Source of the DNA: Merdimmobilis hominis
GTDB lineage: Bacteria > Bacillota > Clostridia > Oscillospirales > Ruminococcaceae
Direction of reading: 5' to 3'
Length of the DNA: 64,000 nt
NCBI RefSeq assembly: GCF_016901855.1
Contig: NZ_JACJKY010000005.1
Location: 96,272-160,271, forward strand
Every line of letters starts with the position of its first letter. The first letter of the stretch is position 1. Below, in pieces: positions 33,166-41,556 of the stretch. A program made the position numbers and the translations under genes. The notes under the pieces were generated by a model. The model did not search any database. It had not been told where the DNA came from and saw only the letters and a list, made by a program, of their open reading frames with translations.

Positions 33166-33885
33166 TTATTTTTCGGCAGACTGCTGCTCAATAAAGCTGA
33201 CCGGATCGACCCATTCGCCGTCTTGTTTGATGCCGAAATGGAGATGGGTTTCCTCTGCGCTCTCAATTTCTGCGCTTTCGCCGACAGTGCCGATTACATC
33301 ACCGAGTTTGACGGTCTGGCCGACTGTGACGCGCACGGCATCGTTTAAGTTCGCATAGTAGCTTTCGACACCGTTTTCATGTGTGATCGTGACGGTGTTG
33401 CCCCACATATCGTCGGTTTTTACTTCGGTGACTTTTCCGCTTGCAACGGCTTTGACCGGTGTGTCGAGCGGTGCTGCCAGATCGGTGCCCGTATGCATCA
33501 TCCAGTCGCCGAGTGTTTTCGATTTGATGACCTCATCGCCGCTGAATGCGGTGAGCACGGTACCCGAAAGCGGCATCGCATATCCTTTTAACAGCGTCGG
33601 TTCTTCCGGCGCTGTGTTGGTCGGCTCGTTTTCTTCCGGTGCCTCGGTTTCGACATCAGACGGTTCGGTATTTACATCGGTTTCGGGCGGAAAGGTGATT
33701 TCCTCTTCCTGTTCCACCTGCAAAGGCGATGAGATTTCCGGTTCTTTGACCTCTAACTTCTGCATCGCGGCAGTGATGCCGAGCCAAGCGGCACCGCCGA
33801 TTGCCAAAAGACTGACTGCAAGCGCGATATAAAATCCTTTTGAGCCGATTCGGCGGCTTTTCTGACTAAACTGCAATTTTTTCAT
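33166..33885 (-). CDS. M23 peptidase, SpoIIQ-like
   Basis: 239 residues: basic N-terminus, one TM helix (~18-38), an acidic Pro/Glu-rich linker (~45-97) and a LytM/M23 domain. The zinc and catalytic residues look complete: H131 and D135 in HTGTDLAAP, and H214/H216 in THLHFG. The start SKGFYIALAVSLLAIGGAAW and overall size are like clostridial SpoIIQ, the forespore-membrane partner of SpoIIIAH, some of which keep active peptidase sites. A general cell-wall endopeptidase is the alternative. A GGATAAAATG box upstream (34014-34005) matches the sigma-F -10 consensus. Confidence 0.75.
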   Translation of the reverse strand: MKKLQFSQKSRRIGSKGFYIALAVSLLAIGGAAWLGITAAMQKLEVKEPEISSPLQVEQEEEITFPPETDVNTEPSDVETEAPEENEPTNTAPEEPTLLKGYAMPLSGTVLTAFSGDEVIKSKTLGDWMMHTGTDLAAPLDTPVKAVASGKVTEVKTDDMWGNTVTITHENGVESYYANLNDAVRVTVGQTVKLGDVIGTVGESAEIESAEETHLHFGIKQDGEWVDPVSFIEQQSAEK

Positions 33886-34083
33886 GAGAAACTTCCTCCT
33901 GCTTTTTTATCAAAAAGAAACGGCAGACAGCCGTCATCGTTCTTCACGGTTAGTGTTGCCGCAATTTCTTCTCTTTATGCCGTCTTTCTTTTGGAAGAAT
34001 CAATCATTTTATCCATGCATCTGTTTGCAAGGAATATTGCCAACGAAAATTTATAATTTATTTATAAATTATCAGAAAAACTA
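33886..34083. other. Intergenic stretch between M23 gene and serC
   Basis: AT-rich, no gene seen. It holds an imperfect sigma-F-like -10 box on the minus strand (34014-34005, no matching -35 found) and a palindrome ATAATTTAT-TT-ATAAATTAT at 34053-34072, which may be a weak terminator or an operator. Confidence 0.5.
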
Positions 34084-34112
34084 TTGACCTTTTCGTCATA
34101 AAATCCTATAAT
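34084..34112 (+). promoter_or_regulatory. Promoter for serC-serA
   Basis: TTGACC (34084-34089), 17 bases, TATAAT (34107-34112); ~70-base leader without a recognised riboswitch. Confidence 0.82.
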
Positions 34113-34187
34113 ATAAAGTACACATAATTTAAAGCAGTGCAGTATAAAAGCGAATGCACTGTGATGCAGAAAAGGGGTTACTATCAC

Positions 34188-35279
34188 ATGAGCAGAGTGT
34201 TTAACTTCAGCGCAGGCCCGTCGGTTCTGCCTGAATCGGTCTTGAAAAAAGCAGCAGCTGAGATGCTTGATTATAACGGCAGCGGCCAGTCCGTTATGGA
34301 AATGTCGCACCGCTCAAAAGTATATGATGAAATCATCAAGTCATGTGAAGCCTCTTTGCGCCGCGTGATGAATATTCCGGATAACTATAAAGTGCTCTTT
34401 TTGCAGGGCGGTGCATCGTCTCAGTTTGCGATGATTCCGTTAAATCTCATGAACAAAAACAACAAAGCGGATTTTGTCATCACCGGTCAGTGGGCAAAAA
34501 AAGCATATGCGGAAGCCGCTCGTTATGGTACGGCAAATGTGGTTGCATCTTCGGCAGACCGCACGTTTTCGTATATTCCGAAACTTGACCCGTCGACGTT
34601 TGACAAAGACGCGGACTATTTCCATATCTGCATGAACAACACGATCTACGGCACAACCTTCAAAGAACTGCCGGATACCGGCGATGTGCCGCTGATTGCG
34701 GATATCAGTTCCTGCATTCTGTCCGAATCGATTGACGTTAAAAAATTCGGCATGCTGTATGCCGGCGCACAGAAAAACATGGGTCCGGCAGGTCTGACCG
34801 TTGTGATCATCCGCGAGGATCTGATTGGCAATGCAATGGAAAAAACGCCGACTATGTTTAACTACAAAACCCATGCAGACAACGATTCGATGTTCAATAC
34901 ACCGCCGACGTATGCAATCTATATTGCAAAACTCGTGCTCGACTGGATCGAAAACGAGGTTGGCGGACTCGAAAAAATGAAAGAATTAAACGAGAAAAAA
35001 GCGGCAATTCTCTATGATTTCCTCGATGAATCCGCGTTGTTTAAAGGAACGGTCGAAAAGGATTCCCGTTCGATGATGAACGTGCCGTTTGTGACCGGCG
35101 ACGAAGCACTCGACAAAGAGTTTATCGCTGAGGCAACGAAACGCGGCTTTGTAAACCTGAAAGGTCACCGCAGTGTCGGCGGTATGCGTGCATCCATCTA
35201 TAACGCAATGCCGATCGAGGGCGTCGAGAAATTGGTGGCATTTATGCGCGAATTTGAAGAAGCGCACAAAAATGCATGA
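34188..35279 (+). CDS. serC: Phosphoserine aminotransferase
   Basis: 363 residues from the ATG at 34188 (AAGGGG ahead). PLP enzyme converting 3-phosphohydroxypyruvate and glutamate to phosphoserine; also serves PLP synthesis in some bacteria. Marks: FNFSAGPSVLPESVL at the start, the PLP lysine in YAGAQKNMGPAG, and the C-terminal GHRSVGGMRASIYNAMP. It precedes serA by 16 bases. No serB is adjacent; one of the HAD phosphatases elsewhere might fill that step. Confidence 0.97.
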   Translation: MSRVFNFSAGPSVLPESVLKKAAAEMLDYNGSGQSVMEMSHRSKVYDEIIKSCEASLRRVMNIPDNYKVLFLQGGASSQFAMIPLNLMNKNNKADFVITGQWAKKAYAEAARYGTANVVASSADRTFSYIPKLDPSTFDKDADYFHICMNNTIYGTTFKELPDTGDVPLIADISSCILSESIDVKKFGMLYAGAQKNMGPAGLTVVIIREDLIGNAMEKTPTMFNYKTHADNDSMFNTPPTYAIYIAKLVLDWIENEVGGLEKMKELNEKKAAILYDFLDESALFKGTVEKDSRSMMNVPFVTGDEALDKEFIAEATKRGFVNLKGHRSVGGMRASIYNAMPIEGVEKLVAFMREFEEAHKNA

Positions 35280-35295
35280 AAAGGAGTGTTCACTG

Positions 35296-36456
35296 ATGTT
35301 TCAGATTCAGACAATGAATAAAATCTCGCCTGCGGGTCTTGATAATTTTGACCGCACCAAGTATACATGGGGCGACGAAATGAACGAGCCGGATGCCATT
35401 ATGGTACGTTCGGCAGCACTGCACGAGATGGAATTTCCGGCTTCGCTCAAAGCGATTGCACGTGCAGGCGCAGGCGTCAACAACATTCCGGTTGATAAAT
35501 GCAGCGAGCAGGGCATCGTCGTGTTCAACACGCCGGGTGCGAATGCAAATGCCGTCAAAGAGATGGTGATTATGGCGCTTTTGATGGCATCGCGGAAAGT
35601 TGCGGCTTCCATGGACTGGGTCAAAACGTTAAAAGGAAACGGCGCCGAGGTCACAAAGCTCGTGGAAAAAGGCAAATCCCAGTTTGCAGGTCCTGAAATC
35701 ATGGGCAAGAAACTCGGTGTCATCGGCTTGGGTGCCATCGGTATTCTCGTTGCAAATGCAGCGCAGGCGCTCGGTATGACCGTATACGGCTATGACCCGT
35801 ATATCAGCGTTGACGGCGCATGGGGACTTTCGCAGAGCGTTATTCATGCGAATTCTTTAAAAGAAATTTATGAAAACTGCGATTACATCACACTGCATGT
35901 CCCGGCAACAAAAGAAACAAAGGGATGCATCAATGCATCGTCCATTAAAATGATGAAACCGGGTGTGCGGATTTTGAACTTTGCACGCGGCGAGCTGGTT
36001 GAAACAGCCGATCTGCTCGAAGCGCTCGACGAGCGTCAGGTGAAGGTGTACTTAACCGACTTCCCGACAGACGAAATGCTCGATCATCCGGGCGTTGTCG
36101 CATTCCCGCATTTGGGTGCATCGACACCGGAATCCGAAGATAACTGTGCACGTATGGCGGCACTTGAGCTGATTGATTTCTTGGAAAACGGCAACATCAA
36201 AAACAGCGTGAACCTGCCGAATGCGTCGATGCCGAAAACGAATCTCGACCGTGTCTGCATCATCCACAAAAACGTGAAAACGATCATTTCGCAGATTTCG
36301 ACCGCACTGAGTGCATTAAACATCGAGAATATGTTGAACAAATCAAAAGGCGATTATGCATACACAATGCTCGATGTGGACGGTGCTGTTTCGAATGACA
36401 TTGTGGAAGCAATCCAGGCAATCGACGGCGTCATCCGCGTGCTTGTGATTCAGTAA
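35296..36456 (+). CDS. serA: D-3-phosphoglycerate dehydrogenase
   Basis: 386 residues from the ATG at 35296 with AAGGAG ahead. NAD-dependent first step of serine synthesis. The nucleotide-binding GLGAIG lies in KKLGVIGLGAIGILVANAA; catalytic arginine, glutamate and histidine are suggested by NFARGELV, HPGV and FPHLGAST. A C-terminal ACT domain (~315-386) with DGAVSNDIVEAIQ points to serine feedback control. It lacks the extra ASB domain, so is the short ~390-residue clostridial form. Operon with serC. Confidence 0.96.
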   Translation: MFQIQTMNKISPAGLDNFDRTKYTWGDEMNEPDAIMVRSAALHEMEFPASLKAIARAGAGVNNIPVDKCSEQGIVVFNTPGANANAVKEMVIMALLMASRKVAASMDWVKTLKGNGAEVTKLVEKGKSQFAGPEIMGKKLGVIGLGAIGILVANAAQALGMTVYGYDPYISVDGAWGLSQSVIHANSLKEIYENCDYITLHVPATKETKGCINASSIKMMKPGVRILNFARGELVETADLLEALDERQVKVYLTDFPTDEMLDHPGVVAFPHLGASTPESEDNCARMAALELIDFLENGNIKNSVNLPNASMPKTNLDRVCIIHKNVKTIISQISTALSALNIENMLNKSKGDYAYTMLDVDGAVSNDIVEAIQAIDGVIRVLVIQ

Positions 36457-36478
36457 TTTTAAAAAATTCACTCCGATC

Positions 36479-36528
36479 AAAAAAATCCTCCCTCCGCTGC
36501 AAGGAGATTGCAGACGAAGGGAGGATTT
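36479..36528. terminator. Bidirectional terminator between serA and purD
   Basis: 11-bp outer stem AAATCCTCCCT with AGGGAGGATTT and an inner CTGCAA/TTGCAG stem; run of T on the minus strand (after purD), weaker on the plus strand. A further inverted repeat, ATGCAAAT-AAA-ATTTGCAT, lies at 36567-36585 right behind the purD stop. Confidence 0.82.
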
Positions 36529-36589
36529 CGTTTATTCTATTGTATGTTCGTTTGACGAAAATGATGCAAATAAAATTTGCATAATAGAA

Positions 36590-37873
36590 TCAGTGCTTGT
36601 CTGCTGCAAGTGCTGCTGCGCCGATATCGGTGCGATAGTGCATTTTTTCAAACGAAATGCGGGAAACGGCATCGTAGGACGTGTTCAGTGCCTCTTTGAG
36701 CGTATCGCCGCAGGCAGAAATGCCGAGTACACGGCCGCCTGCGGTGTAAAATGTACCGTTTTCAAGCTTTGTGCCCGAATGGTATACGACGGCACCAGCC
36801 ATCTGGCCGTTTTCATCAAGACCGGAGATTGCTTTGCCCGATTCATATTTGACCGGATAGCCGCCCGATGCAATCATGACACATGCTGCCGCACCGTCTT
36901 TGAATTTCACGTCGACGTCAGCTAAACGCTCGTCTGCGCATGCTTCAAAGATTTCGAGCAGATCGCTCTCTAACAGCGGGAGCACGACCTGGGTTTCCGG
37001 ATCGCCGAACCGGCAGTTATACTCGATCACTTTCGGGCCTTTCGGTGTGAGCATCAAACCGAAGTAGATGACACCTTTGAACGGACGGCCCTCTGCGTTC
37101 ATTGCGTTCATGGTCGGCAGGAAGATTGTGTTCATGCACTCTTCTGCGACTTCTTTGGTGTAATACGGGTTCGGTGCAATCGTACCCATGCCGCCGGTGT
37201 TTAATCCCTTGTTGTTGTCGAGTGCACGCTTGTGATCCATCGACGAAACCATCGGCACAAGGGTGTGCGAATCGGTGAACGACAGCACGGACACCTCCGG
37301 ACCGGTCAGGAATTCTTCAATGACGATCTGGTTGCCGCTTTTGCCGAAGATTTTGTCTTCCATGATGGAGCGGATGCCGTCGATTGCCTGTTCCTTTGTT
37401 TCCGCGATGATAACGCCTTTGCCGAGCGCCAAGCCGTCCGCTTTGATGACAGCCGGGAACGTGTTCGATTCCTCAATATAGCGGATTGCTTCATTCGGGT
37501 CGGTAAATACTTCGTATTCTGCGGTCGGGATCTTGTATTTTTTCATCAGATCTTTCGAAAAGACCTTGCTGCCTTCCAAAATTGCTGCGTTTTTGTTCGG
37601 ACCGAAGCAGCGGATGCCTGCCGCTTCCATGGCGTCTACCATGCCGAGTACCAGCGGATCATCCGGTGCAACCACGCAGAAATCGATGGCATTTTCCTTT
37701 GCATAAGCGACCATGCCGTCGATGTCGGTTGCTTTGACCGGCACGCATACTGCGTCAGCAGCAATGCCGCCGTTGCCCGGTGCCGCAAAGATGGTCGGCT
37801 GTTTTTTGCTCTCTTTGAGTTTTTTAATGATGGCGTGTTCGCGTCCGCCGCCGCCTACCACTAATACGTTCAT
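36590..37873 (-). CDS. purD: Phosphoribosylamine-glycine ligase
   Basis: 427 residues, standard length. ATP-grasp enzyme that joins phosphoribosylamine and glycine to GAR. N-terminal NVLVVGGGGREHAI, ATP-grasp KADGLALGKGVIIAE, EEFLTGPEVSVL and GVIYFGLML, and the metal-site EYNCRFGDPETQ are all visible. AAGGAGG precedes the ATG. Last gene of the pur operon (purE-C-F-M-N-O-AICARFT-D), 21 bases after its neighbour. Confidence 0.97.
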   Translation of the reverse strand: MNVLVVGGGGREHAIIKKLKESKKQPTIFAAPGNGGIAADAVCVPVKATDIDGMVAYAKENAIDFCVVAPDDPLVLGMVDAMEAAGIRCFGPNKNAAILEGSKVFSKDLMKKYKIPTAEYEVFTDPNEAIRYIEESNTFPAVIKADGLALGKGVIIAETKEQAIDGIRSIMEDKIFGKSGNQIVIEEFLTGPEVSVLSFTDSHTLVPMVSSMDHKRALDNNKGLNTGGMGTIAPNPYYTKEVAEECMNTIFLPTMNAMNAEGRPFKGVIYFGLMLTPKGPKVIEYNCRFGDPETQVVLPLLESDLLEIFEACADERLADVDVKFKDGAAACVMIASGGYPVKYESGKAISGLDENGQMAGAVVYHSGTKLENGTFYTAGGRVLGISACGDTLKEALNTSYDAVSRISFEKMHYRTDIGAAALAADKH

Positions 37874-37894
37874 GGAGAAGTTCCTCCTTTTCGA

Positions 37895-39073
37895 TCAATG
37901 ATGGAACAGACGAATGCCTGTGAATGCCATCGCGATGTTGTATTTATTGCAGGTGTCGATGACATGGTCGTCACGGATGGAGCCGCCCGGCTGTGCGATG
38001 TAGGAAACACCGCTTCTGTGTGCGCGCTCGATGTTGTCGCCGAACGGGAAGAATGCGTCCGAACCGAGTGCAACACCGGTGAGTTTATCGAGCCATGCAC
38101 GTTTTTCCTCGCGGGTGAGTGGTGCCGGCTGCTCAGTGAAGGTTTCTGCCCAGACGTCGTCGCCGATGACATCCTCGTAATCGTCGCTGATGTACACGTC
38201 GATTGCGTTGTCGCGGTCAGCGCGGCGGATGCCCTCTTTAAACGGCAGATTCAGCACTTTTTCGTGCTGACGCAGCCACCAGATGTCCGCTTTGTTTCCT
38301 GCCAAACGGGTGCAGTGAATTCTCGACTGCTGGCCGGCACCGATGCCGATTGCCTGACCGTCTTTGACATAGCAGACAGAGTTCGACTGGGTGTATTTTA
38401 ACGCGATGAGCGAGATGATGAGGTCGCGTTTTGCGTCTGCCGGAATTTCTTTGTTCTCGGTGATGACATTTGCGAGCAGTTCCTCGTTGACCAAGAGCTC
38501 GTTTCTGCCCTGCTCAAATGTGATGCCGAACACGTCTTTGTGCTCGATCGGCGCCGGTTTGTAATTCGGGTCGATTTTGATGACGTTATAATTGCCTTTG
38601 CGTTTCGATTTTAAGATCTCGAGTGCTTCGTCGGAGTAATCCGGAGCAATGACACCGTCGGACACTTCGCGTGCAATCAGTTTTGCGGTCGCTGCGTCGC
38701 AGCAGTCGGACAGCGCGATGAAATCGCCGTAGGACGACATACGGTCAGCGCCGCGTGCTCTTGCATATGCGCAAGCGAGCGGGGAGAGCTCTGCATCGTC
38801 GACAAAATAGATTTTGCGCAGAACGTCGGACAGCGGCAGACCGACTGCGGCACCTGCCGGGCTTACGTGTTTAAACGAAGCGGCAGCCGGCAGACCGGTT
38901 GCTTCTTTTAATTCTTTGACAAGCTGCCAGCTGTTGAATGCATCGAGGAAGTTGATGTATCCCGGGCGGCCGGACAGAACGGTGATCGGCAGTTCCGCGC
39001 CGTCTTTCATGAAAATACGGGATGGTTTCTGATTCGGGTTACAGCCGTATTTGAGTGCGAGTTCGTTTGCCAT
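37895..39073 (-). CDS. Stand-alone AICAR formyltransferase (PurH C-terminal type)
   Basis: 392 residues from the ATG at 39073 with AAGGAGG ahead. It contains only the transformylase part of PurH: AASFKHVSPAGAAVG, the region DRMSSYGDFIALSD, IGAGQQSRIHCTRLAGNKAD and the end ALGSDAFFPFGDNIERAHRSGVSYIAQPGGSIRD. It formylates AICAR with 10-formyl-THF. The IMP cyclohydrolase half is absent and is replaced by the PurO-type protein encoded just upstream. This matches the clostridial stand-alone family (PRK07106). Confidence 0.93.
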   Translation of the reverse strand: MANELALKYGCNPNQKPSRIFMKDGAELPITVLSGRPGYINFLDAFNSWQLVKELKEATGLPAAASFKHVSPAGAAVGLPLSDVLRKIYFVDDAELSPLACAYARARGADRMSSYGDFIALSDCCDAATAKLIAREVSDGVIAPDYSDEALEILKSKRKGNYNVIKIDPNYKPAPIEHKDVFGITFEQGRNELLVNEELLANVITENKEIPADAKRDLIISLIALKYTQSNSVCYVKDGQAIGIGAGQQSRIHCTRLAGNKADIWWLRQHEKVLNLPFKEGIRRADRDNAIDVYISDDYEDVIGDDVWAETFTEQPAPLTREEKRAWLDKLTGVALGSDAFFPFGDNIERAHRSGVSYIAQPGGSIRDDHVIDTCNKYNIAMAFTGIRLFHH

Positions 39074-39104
39074 ATTAAAAAACGCCTCCTTGCAGAAATT
39101 GCAA

Positions 39105-39818
39105 TTATTCGTGTTTGTTGATGATGCGGGTCTCGTATTCACCGGTGGTGAGATCGATAAACCGGGTGAACAGGCTCACTTTGTTCTGCTCATTGAGTGA
39201 TTTCCAGATCATTGCGGTAAATACGCCAAGATCATTCGGAATCTCGACCGGCTCCGGATCGCCCGAAAAGCTCGGAATCGGGTTGCCGTCGCAGCGGTAG
39301 GTGTGGATGAAGTGACCTTTGCCTGCGACCGGCTGAGCGTATTCATAGAAGAAACGCTGTACCGATGCATCGTTTCCGTCATCGCTCTTCAAGATCGAGA
39401 GCTTGTACGAAAAATCGCCGTCTTTAACGGTCGCAATACCGGAAATACGCGGGGTGAAGTTCGGAGCGTCCGGCTCAAAGGTGCGGGTGCGCAGTGCATC
39501 TTCAAATGTTTTGCCTTCTTTGATGAAATCGTAAACGGTGTCGGTCTGGTCGCCGTTTGTGACGATCAAATCGTCGCCCAGTTTGCGGACCGGGGAGTAG
39601 ATAATCAGCGACGGGTCGACGAGTTTCGACTCATCATATGCACGGGTGCGGATGCCGCAGTCCTCGTTTTCTTCAAAAATACGGTTTCTCGAGTTTTCGC
39701 TTCTGCCCATGATGAAGTAAGCGATGGCAGCGTGTTTGCCGTCGGCTGTTTTGCCGATGACGATGCCGCGGCCCGGGTAGGTGTTTTCGGAAAGCAGAGC
39801 AGTCAAATCATAGCACAT
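39105..39818 (-). CDS. purO: IMP cyclohydrolase, PurO type
   Basis: 237 residues from the ATG at 39818; the ATG at 39827 is too close to its AAGGAGG site. It opens NTYPGRGIVIGKTADGKHAAIAYFIMGRSENSRNR, the signature of the PurO IMP cyclohydrolase family first known from archaea and later found in many bacteria. It closes the second purine ring (FAICAR to IMP), completing the path started by the adjacent AICAR formyltransferase. Bacteria usually use bifunctional PurH for these two steps. Confidence 0.92.
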   Translation of the reverse strand: MCYDLTALLSENTYPGRGIVIGKTADGKHAAIAYFIMGRSENSRNRIFEENEDCGIRTRAYDESKLVDPSLIIYSPVRKLGDDLIVTNGDQTDTVYDFIKEGKTFEDALRTRTFEPDAPNFTPRISGIATVKDGDFSYKLSILKSDDGNDASVQRFFYEYAQPVAGKGHFIHTYRCDGNPIPSFSGDPEPVEIPNDLGVFTAMIWKSLNEQNKVSLFTRFIDLTTGEYETRIINKHE

Positions 39819-39838
39819 GGGAAACATCCTCCTTCGGT

Positions 39839-40468
39839 TTATTGGTGAATGACGGCGATGCCGTCGTCGGTTACGGTGATTTTGTCTTCGCAGAACAGCG
39901 AAACGGCTTTCGGGAGGATCTTCCATTCGGCTTCCTCCATGACACGGCGCTGGAGTGTTTCCGGCGTGTCGTTTGAACAGACCTCGACCGCTTTTTGCAG
40001 GATGATCGGGCCGCCGTCGCAGACTTCGTTGACAAAATGGGCGGTCGCACCGGTGAGTTTCACGCCTTTTTTGAGTGCGGCTTCATGCACGTGCAGGCCG
40101 TAAAAGCCTTTGCCGCAGAAGCTCGGAATGAGCGCCGGATGGACGTTGATCATCCGGTTTTTGTATACATCGGATACCAATCGGTCAACGATTGTCATAA
40201 ATCCTGCATAGACCACGAGATCCGCCTGTTCTTCGTTTAATGCCGCAAGCAGTGCTTCGCTGAACGTTTTTGCGTTTTCAAACTGTTTTCTCTCGATTAC
40301 GCGTGTGTGAATGCCTGCGTTCTGTGCACGGGTCAGCGCGTAAGCGTCGGGACGGGACGCAATGACACAGGTGATTTTGCCGTTTTTGATCTCGCCTGCG
40401 CGTTCTGCGTCAATGAGCGCCTGTAAGTTGGTGCCGCCGCCTGAAACAAGTACCACAATCTTTTTCAT
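39839..40468 (-). CDS. purN: Phosphoribosylglycinamide formyltransferase
   Basis: 209 residues. Transfers a formyl group from 10-formyl-THF to GAR. Motifs: VLVSGGGTNLQALIDA at the start, MINVHPALIPSFCGKGFYGLHVH with the catalytic Asn/His, GATAHFVNEVCDGGPIILQ with the catalytic aspartate. 11 bases after purM; GAGGG ahead of the ATG. Confidence 0.96.
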   Translation of the reverse strand: MKKIVVLVSGGGTNLQALIDAERAGEIKNGKITCVIASRPDAYALTRAQNAGIHTRVIERKQFENAKTFSEALLAALNEEQADLVVYAGFMTIVDRLVSDVYKNRMINVHPALIPSFCGKGFYGLHVHEAALKKGVKLTGATAHFVNEVCDGGPIILQKAVEVCSNDTPETLQRRVMEEAEWKILPKAVSLFCEDKITVTDDGIAVIHQ

Positions 40469-40479
40469 AGGATGCCCTC

Positions 40480-41514
40480 TTATTCGATGATGACGCCTTC
40501 GTCGCCTTCGATGACTTCGCCTAAAACGAATGCGGTTTCGCCCGACTCGGTCAGTGCGCGGATCGCGTCGTCTGCGGTTTCTTTGGAAACAGCCATAATC
40601 ATGCCGACACCCATGTTGAAGGTGTTGAACATATCGCGCTGTGGAATATTTCCTGTTTTTGCGATGAGTTCAAAGATCGGCAGAACCGGAACAGCTGCAC
40701 GGTTCACTTTTGCAGTGCAGCCCTCTTTCATCATACGCGGAATGTTCTCATAAAAACCGCCGCCGGTGATGTGGGAGATGGCTTTGACGTCTGCTTTTTC
40801 GATGGCGTTGAGCACCGGTTTTACATACAGTCTGGTCGGTGCGAGCAGTGCTTCGCCCAGTGTGGTGCCGAGCTCTTCATAGTAGGTTTCGAGTTTTTCT
40901 TTCGTCAGACCGAACACCTTGCGAACGAGCGAGAAACCGTTCGAGTGCACACCCGAAGAAGCGATGCCAATGAGCACATCGCCCGGCTCCATACGGGAAC
41001 CGTCGATGATTTTGTCACGGTCGACGATGCCGACGGTGAAGCCGGCGAGGTCATATTCCTCGTCCGGCATGACGCCCGGATGCTCTGCGGTTTCGCCGCC
41101 GATCAGTGCACAGCCGGATTCTACACAGCCGTCTGCAACGCCTTTGACGATCGAAGCGATTTTCTCCGGAATATTTTTGCCGCATGCAATATAGTCCAAG
41201 AAGAACAGCGGTTTTGCGCCGCAGCAGACGACATCGTTTACACACATTGCAACGCAGTCGATGCCGATGGTGTCGTGCTTGTCAAGAAGCATTGCCGCCA
41301 CGAGTTTGGTGCCGACGCCGTCCGTGCCCGAAACGAGCACCGGGTTTTTGATTCCCGAAAGATCGGGCGCGAACAGTCCGCCGAATCCGCCGATGCCGGA
41401 TACAACACCCGGAATCGTTGTTTTTTTGACGTGTTCTTTCATCAGTTCCACTGCTTTGTAACCGGCGGTTACGTCAACGCCGGCTTCTTTATAGCTTTCG
41501 CTGAAGCTTTTCAT
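40480..41514 (-). CDS. purM: Phosphoribosylformylglycinamidine cyclo-ligase (AIR synthetase)
   Basis: 344 residues, normal length. ATP-dependent closure of the imidazole ring of FGAM. Motifs: [62 protein letters not shown] and [15 protein letters not shown]. In the pur operon between purF and purN. Confidence 0.97.
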   Translation of the reverse strand: MKSFSESYKEAGVDVTAGYKAVELMKEHVKKTTIPGVVSGIGGFGGLFAPDLSGIKNPVLVSGTDGVGTKLVAAMLLDKHDTIGIDCVAMCVNDVVCCGAKPLFFLDYIACGKNIPEKIASIVKGVADGCVESGCALIGGETAEHPGVMPDEEYDLAGFTVGIVDRDKIIDGSRMEPGDVLIGIASSGVHSNGFSLVRKVFGLTKEKLETYYEELGTTLGEALLAPTRLYVKPVLNAIEKADVKAISHITGGGFYENIPRMMKEGCTAKVNRAAVPVLPIFELIAKTGNIPQRDMFNTFNMGVGMIMAVSKETADDAIRALTESGETAFVLGEVIEGDEGVIIE

Positions 41515-41556
41515 AAGGAAACGTCCTTTCTGCGGGAAATTCCCGTCTTTTTTTGT

